Shown here piece after piece: positions 53,694 through 64,000 of a stretch of 64,000 nt of DNA. Both the position numbers and the translations under genes were made by a program. Below the pieces are notes generated by a model. It was not told where the DNA came from, did not search any database, and was given only the letters and a program-made list of their open reading frames with translations. Numbering within the stretch: the first letter of the stretch is position 1; each line of letters starts with the position of its first letter. Source of the DNA: Schizochytrium sp. TIO01 (taxonomy: Eukaryota > Sar > Bigyra > Thraustochytrida > Thraustochytriidae); NCBI GenBank assembly GCA_004764695.1, contig SMSO01000037.1, positions 3,284,337-3,348,336 on the forward strand. Direction: 5' to 3'.

Positions 53694-56600
53694 CTAATTT
53701 CGCTCCGATGATATTGAGATTGCACGAACAAGGTCATCTCTTGCCCCCAACACGATTGTGTTCTGACCTGGGACAACAGCAGGTGATGAAAATGACTCTG
53801 CTGGAAGCTCAAGCCACGCTTGCTCAGTACCATCACTTTTTGAAAGGGCAGTGACTCGGCCAGCAGTCGAGGTTACCACCACAAGGTCTGAAGTATCAAG
53901 TATTGCCACCTGGGTTGCGATAGCTGCGTCCACCTGGGTTTCCCAAATCAATGTCCCATCTTCAGAGTTCAAGGCTCGTGCGTAACGATCATGGCAAACC
54001 ACATAGAGTTTCTCACCATCAAGCGTGGGAGCAGGGAATATTGGACCACCACAAACCCACGCCTGCCAATGCTCTTGACCATCATCAACGCTAAGGCAAT
54101 GTACTGAGCCTTCAGCAGTTGAGACATAGACGCGACGTTGTTCTGACGACACCGATAAACCACCAAAAACAGGTCCGATAAGTTCGCAATGCCACTTTTG
54201 CTCAAAAGTCTCTTCGTCAAAACATGCAACCTCACCTGCGAGAGTTGCAACAAGAATCACACCGTCAAGATAAACTGCAGAGGAAGGTATGTTTCCTCCA
54301 AGTTTGAGCTCTTTCTTCACAGAAAATGTTTCAAGTGATATGCAAAGCAAGGTGGCGTCATAAGTTCCCACCCATATGCAAGACTCTGTGACTAATGGTG
54401 GCGACTTCAAGTGTGCAGTGTACTGATAGGTGCGCAGTATTTTCCCAGTGTCAGCGTCGAGCTCAACCAGACAGCCCGGGGCCTGGTTTTGGCATTTGCT
54501 TGATGCAATCCTTGGCGTTTCTACACCATCTACATCATTGGCAAGATAAGTAGATGCATAAATCAATGCTTTCCCGTCCTCATGCTCAGCAATAGCGACA
54601 GCTGCATGAACACGCCCTGGGAGGCAAATCTGATGCCAGAGCACGTGGCCATTATCAAGCTGAATCGCAGCAAGATCTTGTCCATGCGATCCAACAAAAG
54701 CAACCTTCTTTGAAGCTTGAATGCGTGGTGCGGCATCAACACATCGGCCCAGCTTTGCTGTCCACAAAACCTGAGCATTCTTACAAAGGCTCCGGTTTAA
54801 CAAAGAAGAGGTAGGGGCCATTTCTTGGTTATCACCCTCTAATCGAGGGCGCTTGACTTCAGGTACACCAGGAGATGTAGTGTTGGCAAGTAGTGGCTCC
54901 TTTCCAGCAAGAACATCACGGAGAGGTTGATCCCGAAGAAAACGCACTGCATCAACGTGTGCAAGGTTTTTCTGTCGAAGAGTCCATGAAAGATGCATCG
55001 CAAGAAGAGAATCGCCACCCATACTAAGGAAAGATTTGTCGAGATCGACAGGTTCTGTGAGAGTCAAAATCTGCTTTACAATGTCTTCTACAGAGGCTGT
55101 AGATGAAGATTGAGGCAGATCGTTTAATTTACTTTCATTGGTCGATCTATGTGCTCTGAAGCTTTGCGTAAGAGCGTTTCGATCAACTTTGCCAGAAGGC
55201 GTAAGCGGGAAACCGTCTTTTATCATGATAAACTCATTTGGCATGTGTTGGGATTGGCCTAGTTTTGCATGCACCTTTGAAAACATGTCTGCAGAGCTCA
55301 GATGACTTGTACTGGCATTGCAATCGACAAAAGCAAGAAGTCGATCATTGATTACTTCCATGAGAACAGCGTTTGAAGACAAGTCAAGGGCATCAGTAAC
55401 ATCAACCTGAACTTGGTCGAGCTGAATACGAATGCCGCGTAGCTTTCGCTGAGAATCAGCTCGGCCAACCCAAAAATAGTCACCTTCAGGGTTAAAAAAG
55501 CACAAGTCTCCGGTGCGAAAACGCTGGGGTCCAATGAACGCTTTCTCGGTAGCAGTTGGCAGATTTAGATAACCTTTAGCCACAGGGAGACCTTCGACTA
55601 AAAGCTCACCGATAGTATAAGGATCTTGGATAAGTTCGGCAACCGTCCCGTCAGCTGCCGAGCTTTGCAGAAACATCTTGGTATTTTTTATTGGCTTTCC
55701 AATGGGCATTGGTTCAACATTAAGAGAACCTGTGAACGCGTGTGAATCACTGCAATCGAGGTTCGTGAGATCAACGTAACTGGCATCTGCAGCAGTCTCT
55801 GTGCTACCGTACAATGACAGTAGACGAATGTCGATGTTAGATCCTTTCCAGCGTTGAAATTCTCTCACTAGAGGTAAATGTACTGGCGCACCACTTATGC
55901 TGACAAGTTTGAGTTCATCCCATACAGGGACGTATTCCATGATAAAGGACAGCTGGGATGGTAACCAGTGCATCCGCGTGACTTTGGCGTGCCGCGCAGC
56001 AAGTGCAGTCTTTACCGCGTCCACGCGGTCATCAGACGGTGGGACGACGAGAGGAATACCAGCGAGAAGAGGTGCAAGAATTTCAGCGAGAGCATCAATG
56101 AAGATTAATGGTGTTCTTCTCAGGCATCGGGCACCATGCTCTGCGAAGGGCAACGTTTCATGCTGCCATTCAATACGATTAAGCAGTCCTGCTGCGGTGC
56201 CCTGGACGCCTTTGCCTCGACCTTCGCTAGTGGATCCTGAAGTGAAGAGAACATAAGCAACTTCTGGAAAGTCAGTTATCTCCTCGGGTGCAGATATTGA
56301 CATGATGGCTTCGTTGAGGTTTAGGGAACCATCTTTTTGGAGTAAAGTGCAGCGGTAGAGACCGAGCTGAGCGAGTTGAAGAATATTTGGAGCTTCATCA
56401 TTTTCAGCTACAAGAAGGGCAGCTTTGGGTCTAGTCTGACGTACGGCGAGTGCCATGCGCTCATGCAGCGCTGGATCTTGCGGATCTCCACAGCATACGA
56501 ATATTGCGCCAATACGAAGACACGCGAGGATTGAGGTGATTTGGGCTCCAACATCAGTATCACCAATGGCCACCAACACATGGTCTCCAGGGCGCACGCC

Positions 56601-56849
56601 ATGTCTCGAGTATAATTGCGCAGCTATATCCTGTGTCCATGCTTGGATCTCGGCAAAACCCACACTATTGAGTAGTTGCTCTTGTTGCTGGTTCTGTTCT
56701 TCCTGGAGTTGCTTGTCTGCGCTTAAGTTTTGCCGAGTTTCTTCACTCTTCTCAGTTTCGAGGCGGCTTTGCACCAAAATTAACGCGTCCTCGTCCCCGA
56801 AGAAGGTACACGTTCTCTCGAAGAGCGCGATGAGCTCTTGGGCCGCCAT
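53694..56849 (-). CDS. AASDH: AASDH/ACSF4: AMP-binding, carrier and PQQ-propeller protein
   Basis: 1051 residues from ATG 56849; seven codons upstream reach a GTG. AASDH (ACSF4, beta-alanine-activating enzyme) is an adenylating enzyme that loads a substrate onto its own 4'-phosphopantetheine carrier. Adenylation domain: YVLFTSGSTSEGRGKG (A3, near 200), LSLYGSTETAAD (A5), RFRTGDLCFFNPEGDYFWVG (A7) and LTPSGKVDRNAL with the catalytic Lys near 554 (A10). The carrier domain has LSMGGDSLLAMHL with the phosphopantetheine Ser near 613. The last ~370 residues are PQQ-type beta-propeller repeats (GKILRTYQY, TFEQKWHC, DGQEHWQAW, DGTLIWETQ). The domain order and length match animal AASDH. An insert rich in Gln/Glu (about 35-60) is local. 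Substrate in this organism is unknown; beta-alanine is the annotated one in animals. Confidence 0.92.
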   Translation of the reverse strand: MAAQELIALFERTCTFFGDEDALILVQSRLETEKSEETRQNLSADKQLQEEQNQQQEQLLNSVGFAEIQAWTQDIAAQLYSRHGVRPGDHVLVAIGDTDVGAQITSILACLRIGAIFVCCGDPQDPALHERMALAVRQTRPKAALLVAENDEAPNILQLAQLGLYRCTLLQKDGSLNLNEAIMSISAPEEITDFPEVAYVLFTSGSTSEGRGKGVQGTAAGLLNRIEWQHETLPFAEHGARCLRRTPLIFIDALAEILAPLLAGIPLVVPPSDDRVDAVKTALAARHAKVTRMHWLPSQLSFIMEYVPVWDELKLVSISGAPVHLPLVREFQRWKGSNIDIRLLSLYGSTETAADASYVDLTNLDCSDSHAFTGSLNVEPMPIGKPIKNTKMFLQSSAADGTVAELIQDPYTIGELLVEGLPVAKGYLNLPTATEKAFIGPQRFRTGDLCFFNPEGDYFWVGRADSQRKLRGIRIQLDQVQVDVTDALDLSSNAVLMEVINDRLLAFVDCNASTSHLSSADMFSKVHAKLGQSQHMPNEFIMIKDGFPLTPSGKVDRNALTQSFRAHRSTNESKLNDLPQSSSTASVEDIVKQILTLTEPVDLDKSFLSMGGDSLLAMHLSWTLRQKNLAHVDAVRFLRDQPLRDVLAGKEPLLANTTSPGVPEVKRPRLEGDNQEMAPTSSLLNRSLCKNAQVLWTAKLGRCVDAAPRIQASKKVAFVGSHGQDLAAIQLDNGHVLWHQICLPGRVHAAVAIAEHEDGKALIYASTYLANDVDGVETPRIASSKCQNQAPGCLVELDADTGKILRTYQYTAHLKSPPLVTESCIWVGTYDATLLCISLETFSVKKELKLGGNIPSSAVYLDGVILVATLAGEVACFDEETFEQKWHCELIGPVFGGLSVSSEQRRVYVSTAEGSVHCLSVDDGQEHWQAWVCGGPIFPAPTLDGEKLYVVCHDRYARALNSEDGTLIWETQVDAAIATQVAILDTSDLVVVTSTAGRVTALSKSDGTEQAWLELPAESFSSPAVVPGQNTIVLGARDDLVRAISISSERN

Positions 56850-57085
56850 GTTGGCAGGTACTTGGACCACCCGCTCGACTTCTCGTCTCCAGAAGGCTCC
56901 GACTGCGATCTCTGCATAAGCGGGTTGTCCGAGCTCACCTCGAGGCTTTCTGGATCAGGGCCAGTCAGGACCAGAGTTGCTGCCAGAGGCGACCTGGCCG
57001 GCGAGGATGTCGCGGGGGCCTCAGTATCCGCTCTGGATTTGCTGCCCTTTTTGGAGGCAGCCTTCTTGAAGAGCGCAGACGGCAT
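56780..57085 (-). CDS. Doubtful overlapping frame upstream of AASDH
   Basis: A frame with ATG at 57085 gives 101 residues, overlapping the first 70 bases of AASDH in another frame. Its first 70 residues are Ser/Pro/Lys-rich (MPSALFKKAASKKGSKSRAD) and look protein-like; the overlapping end does not. It may be an upstream ORF in the AASDH 5' UTR, or the true N-terminus of AASDH if a frameshift or splice joins them. I found no good splice pair for that. Confidence 0.2.
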   Translation of the reverse strand: MPSALFKKAASKKGSKSRADTEAPATSSPARSPLAATLVLTGPDPESLEVSSDNPLMQRSQSEPSGDEKSSGWSKYLPTWRPKSSSRSSRERVPSSGTRTR

Positions 57086-59284
57086 CCTTTTGCTCAAAAA
57101 ACCTGTGGACACAGCGAAAGTAATGCAAACAGGAAAATGGAAAAGCCAAAGAGAATCTAACGTAGAACGAGAACCCAGAAGACAAGCAAGCGTGCAGAAG
57201 AAGCCAGTAGTTCCAGGTGCGATGAGTTCACGCAGCGAGGAGGAGATTGACGCCTCTAGGTTATTTTCGTGCTGTCTGTGGCGATTTGGTTTTGCCAACT
57301 TGATGTGGTCGAGGGTACCTTGGGTTCGTGCACAATTACTTTCTGTTGTGGATTTGCAGAACTATGTTTCTCACAAATGACATGATATGATTTTTTCTTT
57401 TTCTCTATTCTTTTTTCTTTTTTCTTTATTCTTTTCACTGGAAGACTTAGAGTCCTCTTTTGGGTGTAGGTACCTATTGCCCAGTCGTTCAGTTCTTTCT
57501 AACACCAAGTTTCGTCGTCTTCACAGGCTGGTGGCTTATTAGTCAACTTCGCACCGAGGCAGCTCAAGTAGTGGAGAAGTTGCGAGCCTTATAACCGCAG
57601 TAACGAAGAGTTAGGTTGATTGGCTTCATAGAGAAAAGAAAAGAAATTTATATATTCCTTTTGTTATTTTAAAAAAATTAAAAAATTAAAATACACATAT
57701 TTCCACGAATCCCACGATCGAATTGATATCAACATGAATGGATGGATGGATTCCATCCTTTTTATTCGCTTCCATTTCTACATCGAGTAATTTCTTGGTT
57801 TAGTAGGTTATGTAAGAATGTCGTGCTTATCAGACTCTGATCAAGACACTGATAGCATATGCTAACCTGCTTCTGCTTTTACTTTTCCGGTGTTGGAATA
57901 TTGCTTGTTTGATATTCTAAGAGTTGTGGCGTCTTTCTCATTTCTCTGATCACTGTTGCGCAACAGCATTTCCAGCTCCATTGTTTTTTGTTTCACTCCC
58001 TAATGGTATGCAGTAGTCCAAACGTGTTCTTTGGCCAGGCCAAATATCTTGACTTGTCACTGCATGTGCTCGATGATCATGGTATTGTGTTCTTGGCCCA
58101 CATTTCTTCACGTTTCCAAGATTTATGCTAAAATCCATTCAATCTATATCAAAACTTCACTCGTTCTAGCATCTCTTGGGTTAGACTGCAGCCATGAGTG
58201 CGTACTTCTGCAGGACGGAATGTTCGATGCAGCTGAGCGCCTCTGCTGCAGCAACTGCTGCGATCGAAAACCTTTCGGTTTTCATTGGTTCATTCAGATT
58301 GATCGATTCATTTTTTCAACATTTTGTTTTGACTATGTCTATCCATAGTTGTTTCTTTCTATAAAAGAAAAAGAAAAGGAAAAAATCAATTGTAGAACGA
58401 TTGATCCATTGGGGCTTCAGAAATGGGCGCAAGCCCACCCGCCAACTTTGAGTGGCTCGTCTGTTGGTTGTGCGCACTTGTCCGTCACCTATGCTTACTA
58501 GTCACTTTCCCTCAACCTGTTTGTTTGCAAGGCTCCGGTTTTGCTCTAGGGGAGCAGGACAACGCGGGGCGTCGAGTCCTCCGTATGGTTGTGCACGTGC
58601 TGATGTGTAAAAATAAATTTAATTAAAAAACACAAAGAATAAAAACTTAAACTGATGGCAGACGCCGATGAGTTTACTTAATACGCGCATCTCGAAAGAA
58701 AGGGCTCCTATAAGTATGTTTCGGCTAGCTGTAGTGCTTGATTGGTGCTGGCCTGCTTGCTCGGTGCCTCAGGGCCTCAGTCCGAGGCGCCGAAGGAATC
58801 CTTTTCAGGATCCTTCTTTTTTACAACTGAATAAAATGTGGCGAAGTCGTGCACGTGCACATTTCTATAATCGTAATACCACTTAAGCTCATCTCGCACT
58901 TGCATGAAATCACTCAACAACCTTGCGACGCAAAAGGCGGCCCATTTTAGATAGGTACCTGAACCTCCATCCCTCTGAAGACGGTGGCAGCGACAGCGTC
59001 AAGATGAATGAGAACGCTAACTTCAACGAAGCTTTGGAGAATAAAAAGTTATAGGCCTATGGGCGCAGGTTGTAACTTGAAGTGCTTGCTTGCTTGGCTA
59101 CCAAGAAAAGGAAAAAATGAAACACAGAAACCAGCTGTTCTGCCAGTTCCCATGAGTTCGCCTCCCGTTGCCAATTACACTTAGCCAGGTTGACGGAATA
59201 TTTTAAGCGAGACGAAGACAATTTTTTACTAGATCTTCATCAGATCCCTTCTCCTGAGCTTGAACGAAATATATTGCAAGACTT

Positions 59285-60024
59285 CAACAATCATTTCCAT
59301 GGAAAAGCGTCTCCGCCAGCACATTGATATACCCACGAAGAACCTGAACCCGAAGGAGTGGTCGCCAATAAGCCAACCAACCACTGCCGCGCAGCCAGGC
59401 TGGCCACCCTCGCTCATCTGCTCGCAGATTCCACGTTTCCACAAGCTGGGCAACCATTCATTGATTGTATGAGGGATGAAACCATTCAACTTCTACAAAG
59501 TGCTGCAGCTTCCAGTTGAACTACTGCTGCGGTCAATTCAGGCTCAAAGCTGGAAACTCGCTTGCAAGGCCCATTTTAAGAGCATCAAGACATGATCTCC
59601 GCCAACTGGTTGGATTGAGTTGGACGGGAAACCAAGTATTTGCCAACAACGTCAAAGAAGCAAAGCATACAATTCCACAAGCGTTTTCCCATTGCGGAAA
59701 CACAGAAATGGGATCTTGAGTCTTCAGGCATCCAAACGCTTTCATCATGACCTATACCTAGTTTGCTTCAAATGTTTGTGTTGTCGATGTATACGCGAGC
59801 ACCGTCCGCACCTGCAGGTTCTTAGATGCGCGCAGGAATGGCTATCTATTTGTTTGGGCCAACGATTGGACCAGGCCTATATTGTTGGAGCGTCTAAAGG
59901 TTCGATCTTTAGCATTTATTTAAATATTTCTGCGGTTGCAAATCTTGCGAATATGTGCCGTGAATATGGATTGCTCATTTCTGAACCGCATGTAAGGCCT
60001 TTGCAATCATGCCGGCAAGCTTAA
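59285..60024 (+). pseudogene. Possible decayed gene, frame-broken coding-like segment
   Basis: Protein-like stretches occur in different frames: near 59298 (MEKRLRQHIDIPTKNLNPKEW), near 59400-59500 (ATLAHLLADSTFPQAGQPF then IDCMRDETIQLLQSAAASS, ended by TGA), and near 59770-59900 (YASTVRTCRFLDARRNGYLF). Each is cut by stops, and I could not find consistent splice sites. This is what an old pseudogene or several small exons would look like. No family recognised. Confidence 0.25.
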
Positions 60025-60227
60025 TTCTCAACCTTTCAAGCCTTGCTGACAGCCATTATTGAAGGTCTCCGCGGCAAACTACGTTCCCCGATAACTTCAA
60101 AATGTGGAAGGTTTTGCTTCCTTTTGGTGATACTATGCAGAATTGGTATCTCTCTCGGTGGATATTCTTTCAACAATCGAATAGAATCGGTGGATGCTTT
60201 GTGGTGAGAATCGACAGCACCTATTAG

Positions 60228-60243
60228 TAGGTACTAGTACCTA
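60228..60243. repeat. Perfect 16-bp palindrome
   Basis: TAGGTACTAGTACCTA reads the same on both strands, and the flanks extend the symmetry imperfectly. It could be a binding site for a dimeric protein, or chance in a TAGTA-rich stretch. Confidence 0.8.
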
Positions 60244-62536
60244 GTAGTATCTCTAAGTCGTGCATGTGCCTCTAGAGTATAATGATGTTGATTATCGCGA
60301 TTGCTACTTGTAAATCAGAGGTAATCTACATTCTTCTCTTCAAGTTGTTAGCAGTAGTGAAGATATGCAAAATCACCTCTGCCACTTGTTAAGAAATCCA
60401 TGCCTTTGCGAATAATATGAAACCTAGAAAATAGTACCAGCTAACAGCATGGTAGCTTGACATGCACTGGCGAAGAAATGAAGGTGACGTTTAGAAGTTT
60501 AGAAATGAGTGGGCGGAGGAAAGCAAATGACTGGTATCTAGATATCTTCACCCACCATGGGGGCGGCGTTCGACTTGCTTTGAACTCAGAAAAGGTCCGG
60601 GACGAGAAGACGCTCAATTGGTAATATCTTACCATGTGTTTTCTCCAAAGAGAACACGGATTGCTTCCACTTGAGCATCTGCAGCTAACTTGTTAGCCAT
60701 TAAAGACGAAGAAAATCTCAGCGGAACTTTGAAGTAAAGTATGAGTTGTTAAATCAAGGAGGTAACTAATTGTCTGCTAGTACGTATTTATAAGATGTAT
60801 TTCCCTAGAGTCCTAAAGGCCATTTGCAAAGACCAGTTGGCTTAATGCATGTTCTTTGAGGTACTATCTGCTTATTAGGCTGTGCCAAGTTGAAGAGAGT
60901 TAAAGATGAGAAAATGGTTTGCGTAAACCGGAGGGTGCAAAACACTGACGTTTCGAGTAATATTGTACTTTGAAATCATTCTAGCGCCTTATTTTGCGGA
61001 AGAGAGGCCTGCATCACTTTATCACTTTGAGTCATTTGTATTTGCTTCGCATTAGTTACAAATGAAGCTGAATAATTGCAGTATATGTCCATTATGTCTG
61101 ATCGAAACCCTCCATTTGAAGACCACCCATCCATCTATATATTCCTTCATCTAGGAAAAGTCTTTGTAAATTCATCAAGCAGATAGCGTTGGTACCTCTA
61201 TATTTAGCGTTGTTGATTTGCAGAAAGTAGTTTATCTGATATTTGGTTGTGGGACAGTCTCTATTCACAACAATTCCGAAGTACACCATAATATAGAACT
61301 TTGATAATTCGTAGACCTAATCGATGTACTGTGTATACCATACTATTGTCGCGCGTATTGTTCAAGATTAAGTCTGATGCTTTGTTCTGGGATTACCAAA
61401 CACACCATACTTATTTACCTAAGCATGAACATAGTATTCCCCCCCGCCAATTCACAGAAACAGCGCCGAAGTAATCATGAACAAAGCCGTGAATAAAAGC
61501 AATATTTTAGCAAGGGAGAGATCGATTTAATCAATAATCAAGTACCTATAGAGCTTTCTTTTATATTGAGTGTTGATAAAACACCACGGAGGGTTGATGT
61601 CCTCAAGTTTGCTGGCACAAGGAGCATGCGCAAGGTGTGCGATACTCTAGGTTTCCCACTACTGTTAATGGTAGTAGCGTAGTAGTACTCTACCTCCCAA
61701 GGTGAGGCGGGCTTCAGTGAAGTACTACCTACTGTGAGACGCGAATTATATTCGGTGCATTTGCAGTTTGCTATCTATTGAGTTAAATTCATCGAGATGT
61801 CCATCTATGTGCGTAGATGGGCAAATTGCTTTTGGATTGCAATGGGTTTTCATTTGAAAATCCGTCCACGAATCTGCTCAATTAGACTGAGCAGTGATAT
61901 CCTTAACAATAACAATTAATTCTAGTGGCGTCCGTGCGGAAGCATTAACATAGATGAAAGCTATGATTCTGCAATTTCGCAGCACTTTAATCTGCTGCAC
62001 GTTGCGCATGACTCATCCTGCCGGTGGCATGATACGAACTTAAGTTCTTGAAAGTCTTGAGGACCCCGTACTTCCCAGGTGATTTTGGAATACCCAAATC
62101 AGTTGGTTGCCAGTTATACTTCACAAATGAACTGCATATGGGAAATGATGAAGTTCCCAGCTTGCACTGTTCGTGCTGGTCAAGCAGCCTGAGCGAAGCA
62201 GAAGTTTTACTACATTCGTAAATGCTGGCGTGACTAATGCTACGTTGACTACACCGTAAATTCTTCTGCCAGTGTCAATCAATCGAGCACAGACGGCTCT
62301 AATAAAAGAGAACGCTGATATTGAGGTGTGATTTCTGAGACTTGAATAAACTCCAAAGTGTAAACACACTAGTGCGCACAAGGTCCTCCATACCATGATC
62401 AACATCATACATAGACTATCCTGCAGCAGACCCCGAATGCCCAGAGAATCGATTCAAGCAAAGGGATTAGGACAAGTCAAAGTCCTTGATCTGGCTACTT
62501 GGATACTTGCGTTGTTTCGGTGCAATCATTGTCCAG

Positions 62537-63235
62537 ATGGGCTTGTTGCGACGCTACCTGGAGGGTTCCGATGGGATGTCAACTACATCAACATCCGTCA
62601 ACGAAGGTGGCGTCTCGAGCTCTACAACGACCTCTTCCACAGGCGAAGGTGATTACAGTGCATGGACTTCGTTCGCTAATAAGCCTTATTTCTACCCTGT
62701 AGTGATTGGCGTTGCAGCAGTTCTCATCATAGGCTTTGGAATCGCCCTAGGAAAGTGGTTTCGCCGAAGCGCCTCCTCAACAACGGGAAATAGCCAAGGT
62801 TCTTGTAGTACTTTTCCATGGTTTTTCAACAAGGCATCTTCAAAAGACGATAAGGGAATGTCCTCCTTTGAGAGCTTTGAAAGCACATCTTCTGTGGTGT
62901 CTGTACCTGGAGCTTCTGCTTCACCTAGCGAATGTGATATGAGGATTTTCGGTAAGAAACATGGTGATGATTCGTCTGTGAAGACATCTGCATCTGATCA
63001 AAAGTTGAAGAGGTCTAAGAAGCCACCAAAGCAAAAGATGACAAACAAGAAGAAGAACAGCGCATCTGCAGCTTCGTCTCGAATTTCTGAAGTGGAGTAT
63101 TCTATGGATCGCATTCATGGTGAAGTGCTGAGCGATGAGAGTGAGGATGATGACACCGATCTGCATCTTCAATATCAAAATAGTTTGGGTCGTCGGCCAC
63201 AAGTTGAAGATATTGTAAATGGTCGCGTAATATGA
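62537..63235 (+). CDS. Small single-pass membrane protein, Ser-rich
   Basis: 232 residues if the ATG at 62537 is used; a second ATG at 62576 is 13 codons later. The frame is open upstream to a TTG. A Ser/Thr-rich stretch (about 14-45, GGVSSSTTTSSTGEG) precedes one membrane helix (about 52-74, YFYPVVIGVAAVLIIGFGIALG) followed by KWFRRS, suggesting the N-terminus faces outside and the rest the cytosol. The cytosolic part has a long Lys run region (KLKRSKKPPKQKMTNKKKN) and an acidic patch (SDESEDDDTDLHL). No signal peptide is seen in this exon, so an upstream exon carrying one is possible: a CAG acceptor sits directly before 62537. Family unknown. Confidence 0.6.
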   Translation: MGLLRRYLEGSDGMSTTSTSVNEGGVSSSTTTSSTGEGDYSAWTSFANKPYFYPVVIGVAAVLIIGFGIALGKWFRRSASSTTGNSQGSCSTFPWFFNKASSKDDKGMSSFESFESTSSVVSVPGASASPSECDMRIFGKKHGDDSSVKTSASDQKLKRSKKPPKQKMTNKKKNSASAASSRISEVEYSMDRIHGEVLSDESEDDDTDLHLQYQNSLGRRPQVEDIVNGRVI

Positions 63236-64000
63236 GTTCACCTTGTTCAGAATCTAATAATCTCGATCGAGCCGCTTGGAGCGCTCAAAGGGAGGTGTCA
63301 TCCTCAAAGGGGGCAACATTCGTACTCTGAAATGCAGCTCAATTCCCGTTGAGAATCTACCAGGTACAACTTATTATCATAGTTTTCTAAAGATTACCTT
63401 CATTCAATGACTTTTTCTCCAAATTAAGAAAGGCATCTCCGCGACGCTGCATAGATCGTCTGCCTTTGGTTCATAGATCCCACTGTTTCTCTGTGCGGAA
63501 GTTTTGGAATCATATTCGCTGGAATACAGTTATCAAAGTAGGTATATGCTTCCCACCAAGCAACCTTAAGAACGCCTTCAATTCATGAATTCCAACGATG
63601 AAAGCCTTTTGACAAACAGTTGTTGATGGATTTCTGCGAGTTTGTAAGAATATCAGAGAATGAACAAACAGAACACTATCATTGATACTTTGAACAAAGA
63701 AGTTTTTTGCTTGCGACAAATTTCGATCTTCAAGCAATGCAGACCACAGCTACGGCAAAGTTCGGCGGGGTTTGTTTTAAGGAACCCGATGAGTCCGGTT
63801 CCGCCCGGAACAATACCGAAAACTAAGCGCCACCGTCTGTTGCCTTCATTTTGTTTGTTCCTCATGATCTCGTGCTCTTTCCGTACAAACCATGATGCTT
63901 GGAATGTCAATGCCAACGACCTTCGTTTGCTCTGCCTGCAAAACTTATTAGTGCACCTGCTCTGTGTATTACAATTTCGTGCAGAGCAGATGGCATCATA
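63236..64000. other. Right-end non-coding stretch, 0.8 kb
   Basis: 3' flank of the single-pass gene to the window edge. A minus-strand frame of about 87 codons (63916 to 63653) starts at a non-ATG codon and shows no family pattern. It could be the edge of a gene outside the window. Confidence 0.5.

Larger units (their letters stand above)
56850..62536. other. Gene-poor region, 5.7 kb
   Basis: Between the AASDH start and the single-pass gene. 57.3-59.2 kb: AT-rich with T/C tracts (57390-57435) and short frames. 59.2-60.0 kb: a GC-richer probable relic (separate entry). 60.2 kb: a perfect palindrome. 60.3-62.4 kb: AT-rich with short TAGTA-type palindromic motifs (60225-60250, 61665-61735). No convincing gene, tRNA or mobile-element protein. 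Confidence 0.55.

Noticed and set aside
63653-63916. 87-codon minus-strand frame at the right edge
   Set aside because: Non-ATG start, no domain pattern; may be the edge of a gene beyond the window.
1-64000. Transposons, CRISPR arrays, viral genes or an operon
   Set aside because: No transposase, integrase, reverse transcriptase or capsid motif was found. Gene spacing and splicing are those of a nuclear genome.

Overview
This window is nuclear DNA from a eukaryotic protist. It has long intergenic spacers (0.3 to 6.6 kb), few but real spliceosomal introns (GT...AG, 81 to 337 bp), all three standard stop codons, and eukaryote-only families: a class C GPCR pair, a tubulin tyrosine ligase-like protein, a P4-ATPase, the ribosome-biogenesis factor NOL6/Utp22, ATAD3 and AASDH. 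A TMEM216-like transition-zone protein and a TTLL protein indicate an organism with cilia or flagella. No plastid or photosynthesis gene is visible. A heterotrophic stramenopile such as a labyrinthulomycete is my best guess, but this is inference from style and content, with low confidence.

Layout. 1-3.2 kb: a TTLL gene entering from the left edge, with two TTL modules, the second missing its catalytic acid/Asn. 4.6-6.1 kb: an SEP+UBX protein resembling UBXN11. 8.8-17.2 kb: two tandem paralogous receptors, each with a signal peptide, four Cache-like modules, an EGF-like knot and a class C seven-helix domain. 19.3-19.75 kb (-): TMEM216-like. 21.0-22.5 kb (-): a membrane-anchored DUF3089 alpha/beta hydrolase. 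23.5-27.7 kb: NOL6/Utp22, split by one intron that I resolved to the base. 28.0-33.3 kb (-): a P4-ATPase flippase, also with one resolved intron. 33.3-39.9 kb: a large stretch with no convincing gene, holding microsatellites and broken coding-like islands. 39.9-42.9 kb (-): an ATAD3-type AAA+ ATPase whose N-terminus carries a signal-like peptide and a complete peptidase S74 (endosialidase chaperone) domain. 44.1-47.4 kb: a long coiled-coil protein with a frame change near its end. 48.0-48.9 kb (-): a mitochondrial-type single-pass protein. 49.8-50.2 kb: a small two-exon gene candidate. 52.1-53.1 kb: a tail-anchored protein. 53.7-56.8 kb (-): AASDH (AMP-binding + carrier + PQQ propeller). 57-62.5 kb: a gene-poor stretch with one probable gene relic. 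62.5-63.2 kb: a small single-pass membrane protein.

The genes do not form one pathway, as expected for a eukaryotic chromosome. Two architectures stand out as possibly undescribed. One is the S74-ATAD3 fusion, which joins a self-cleaving trimerisation chaperone to a hexameric membrane AAA+ ATPase. The other is the tandem pair of four-Cache/EGF/class C receptors, an expanded version of the layout of the animal receptor GPR158. TTLL, TMEM216 and perhaps the coiled-coil protein at 44 kb could all serve the cilium, but nothing here shows co-regulation. Several long reading frames extend upstream of their first ATG through TTG or GTG codons. For a eukaryote I used the first sensible ATG instead.
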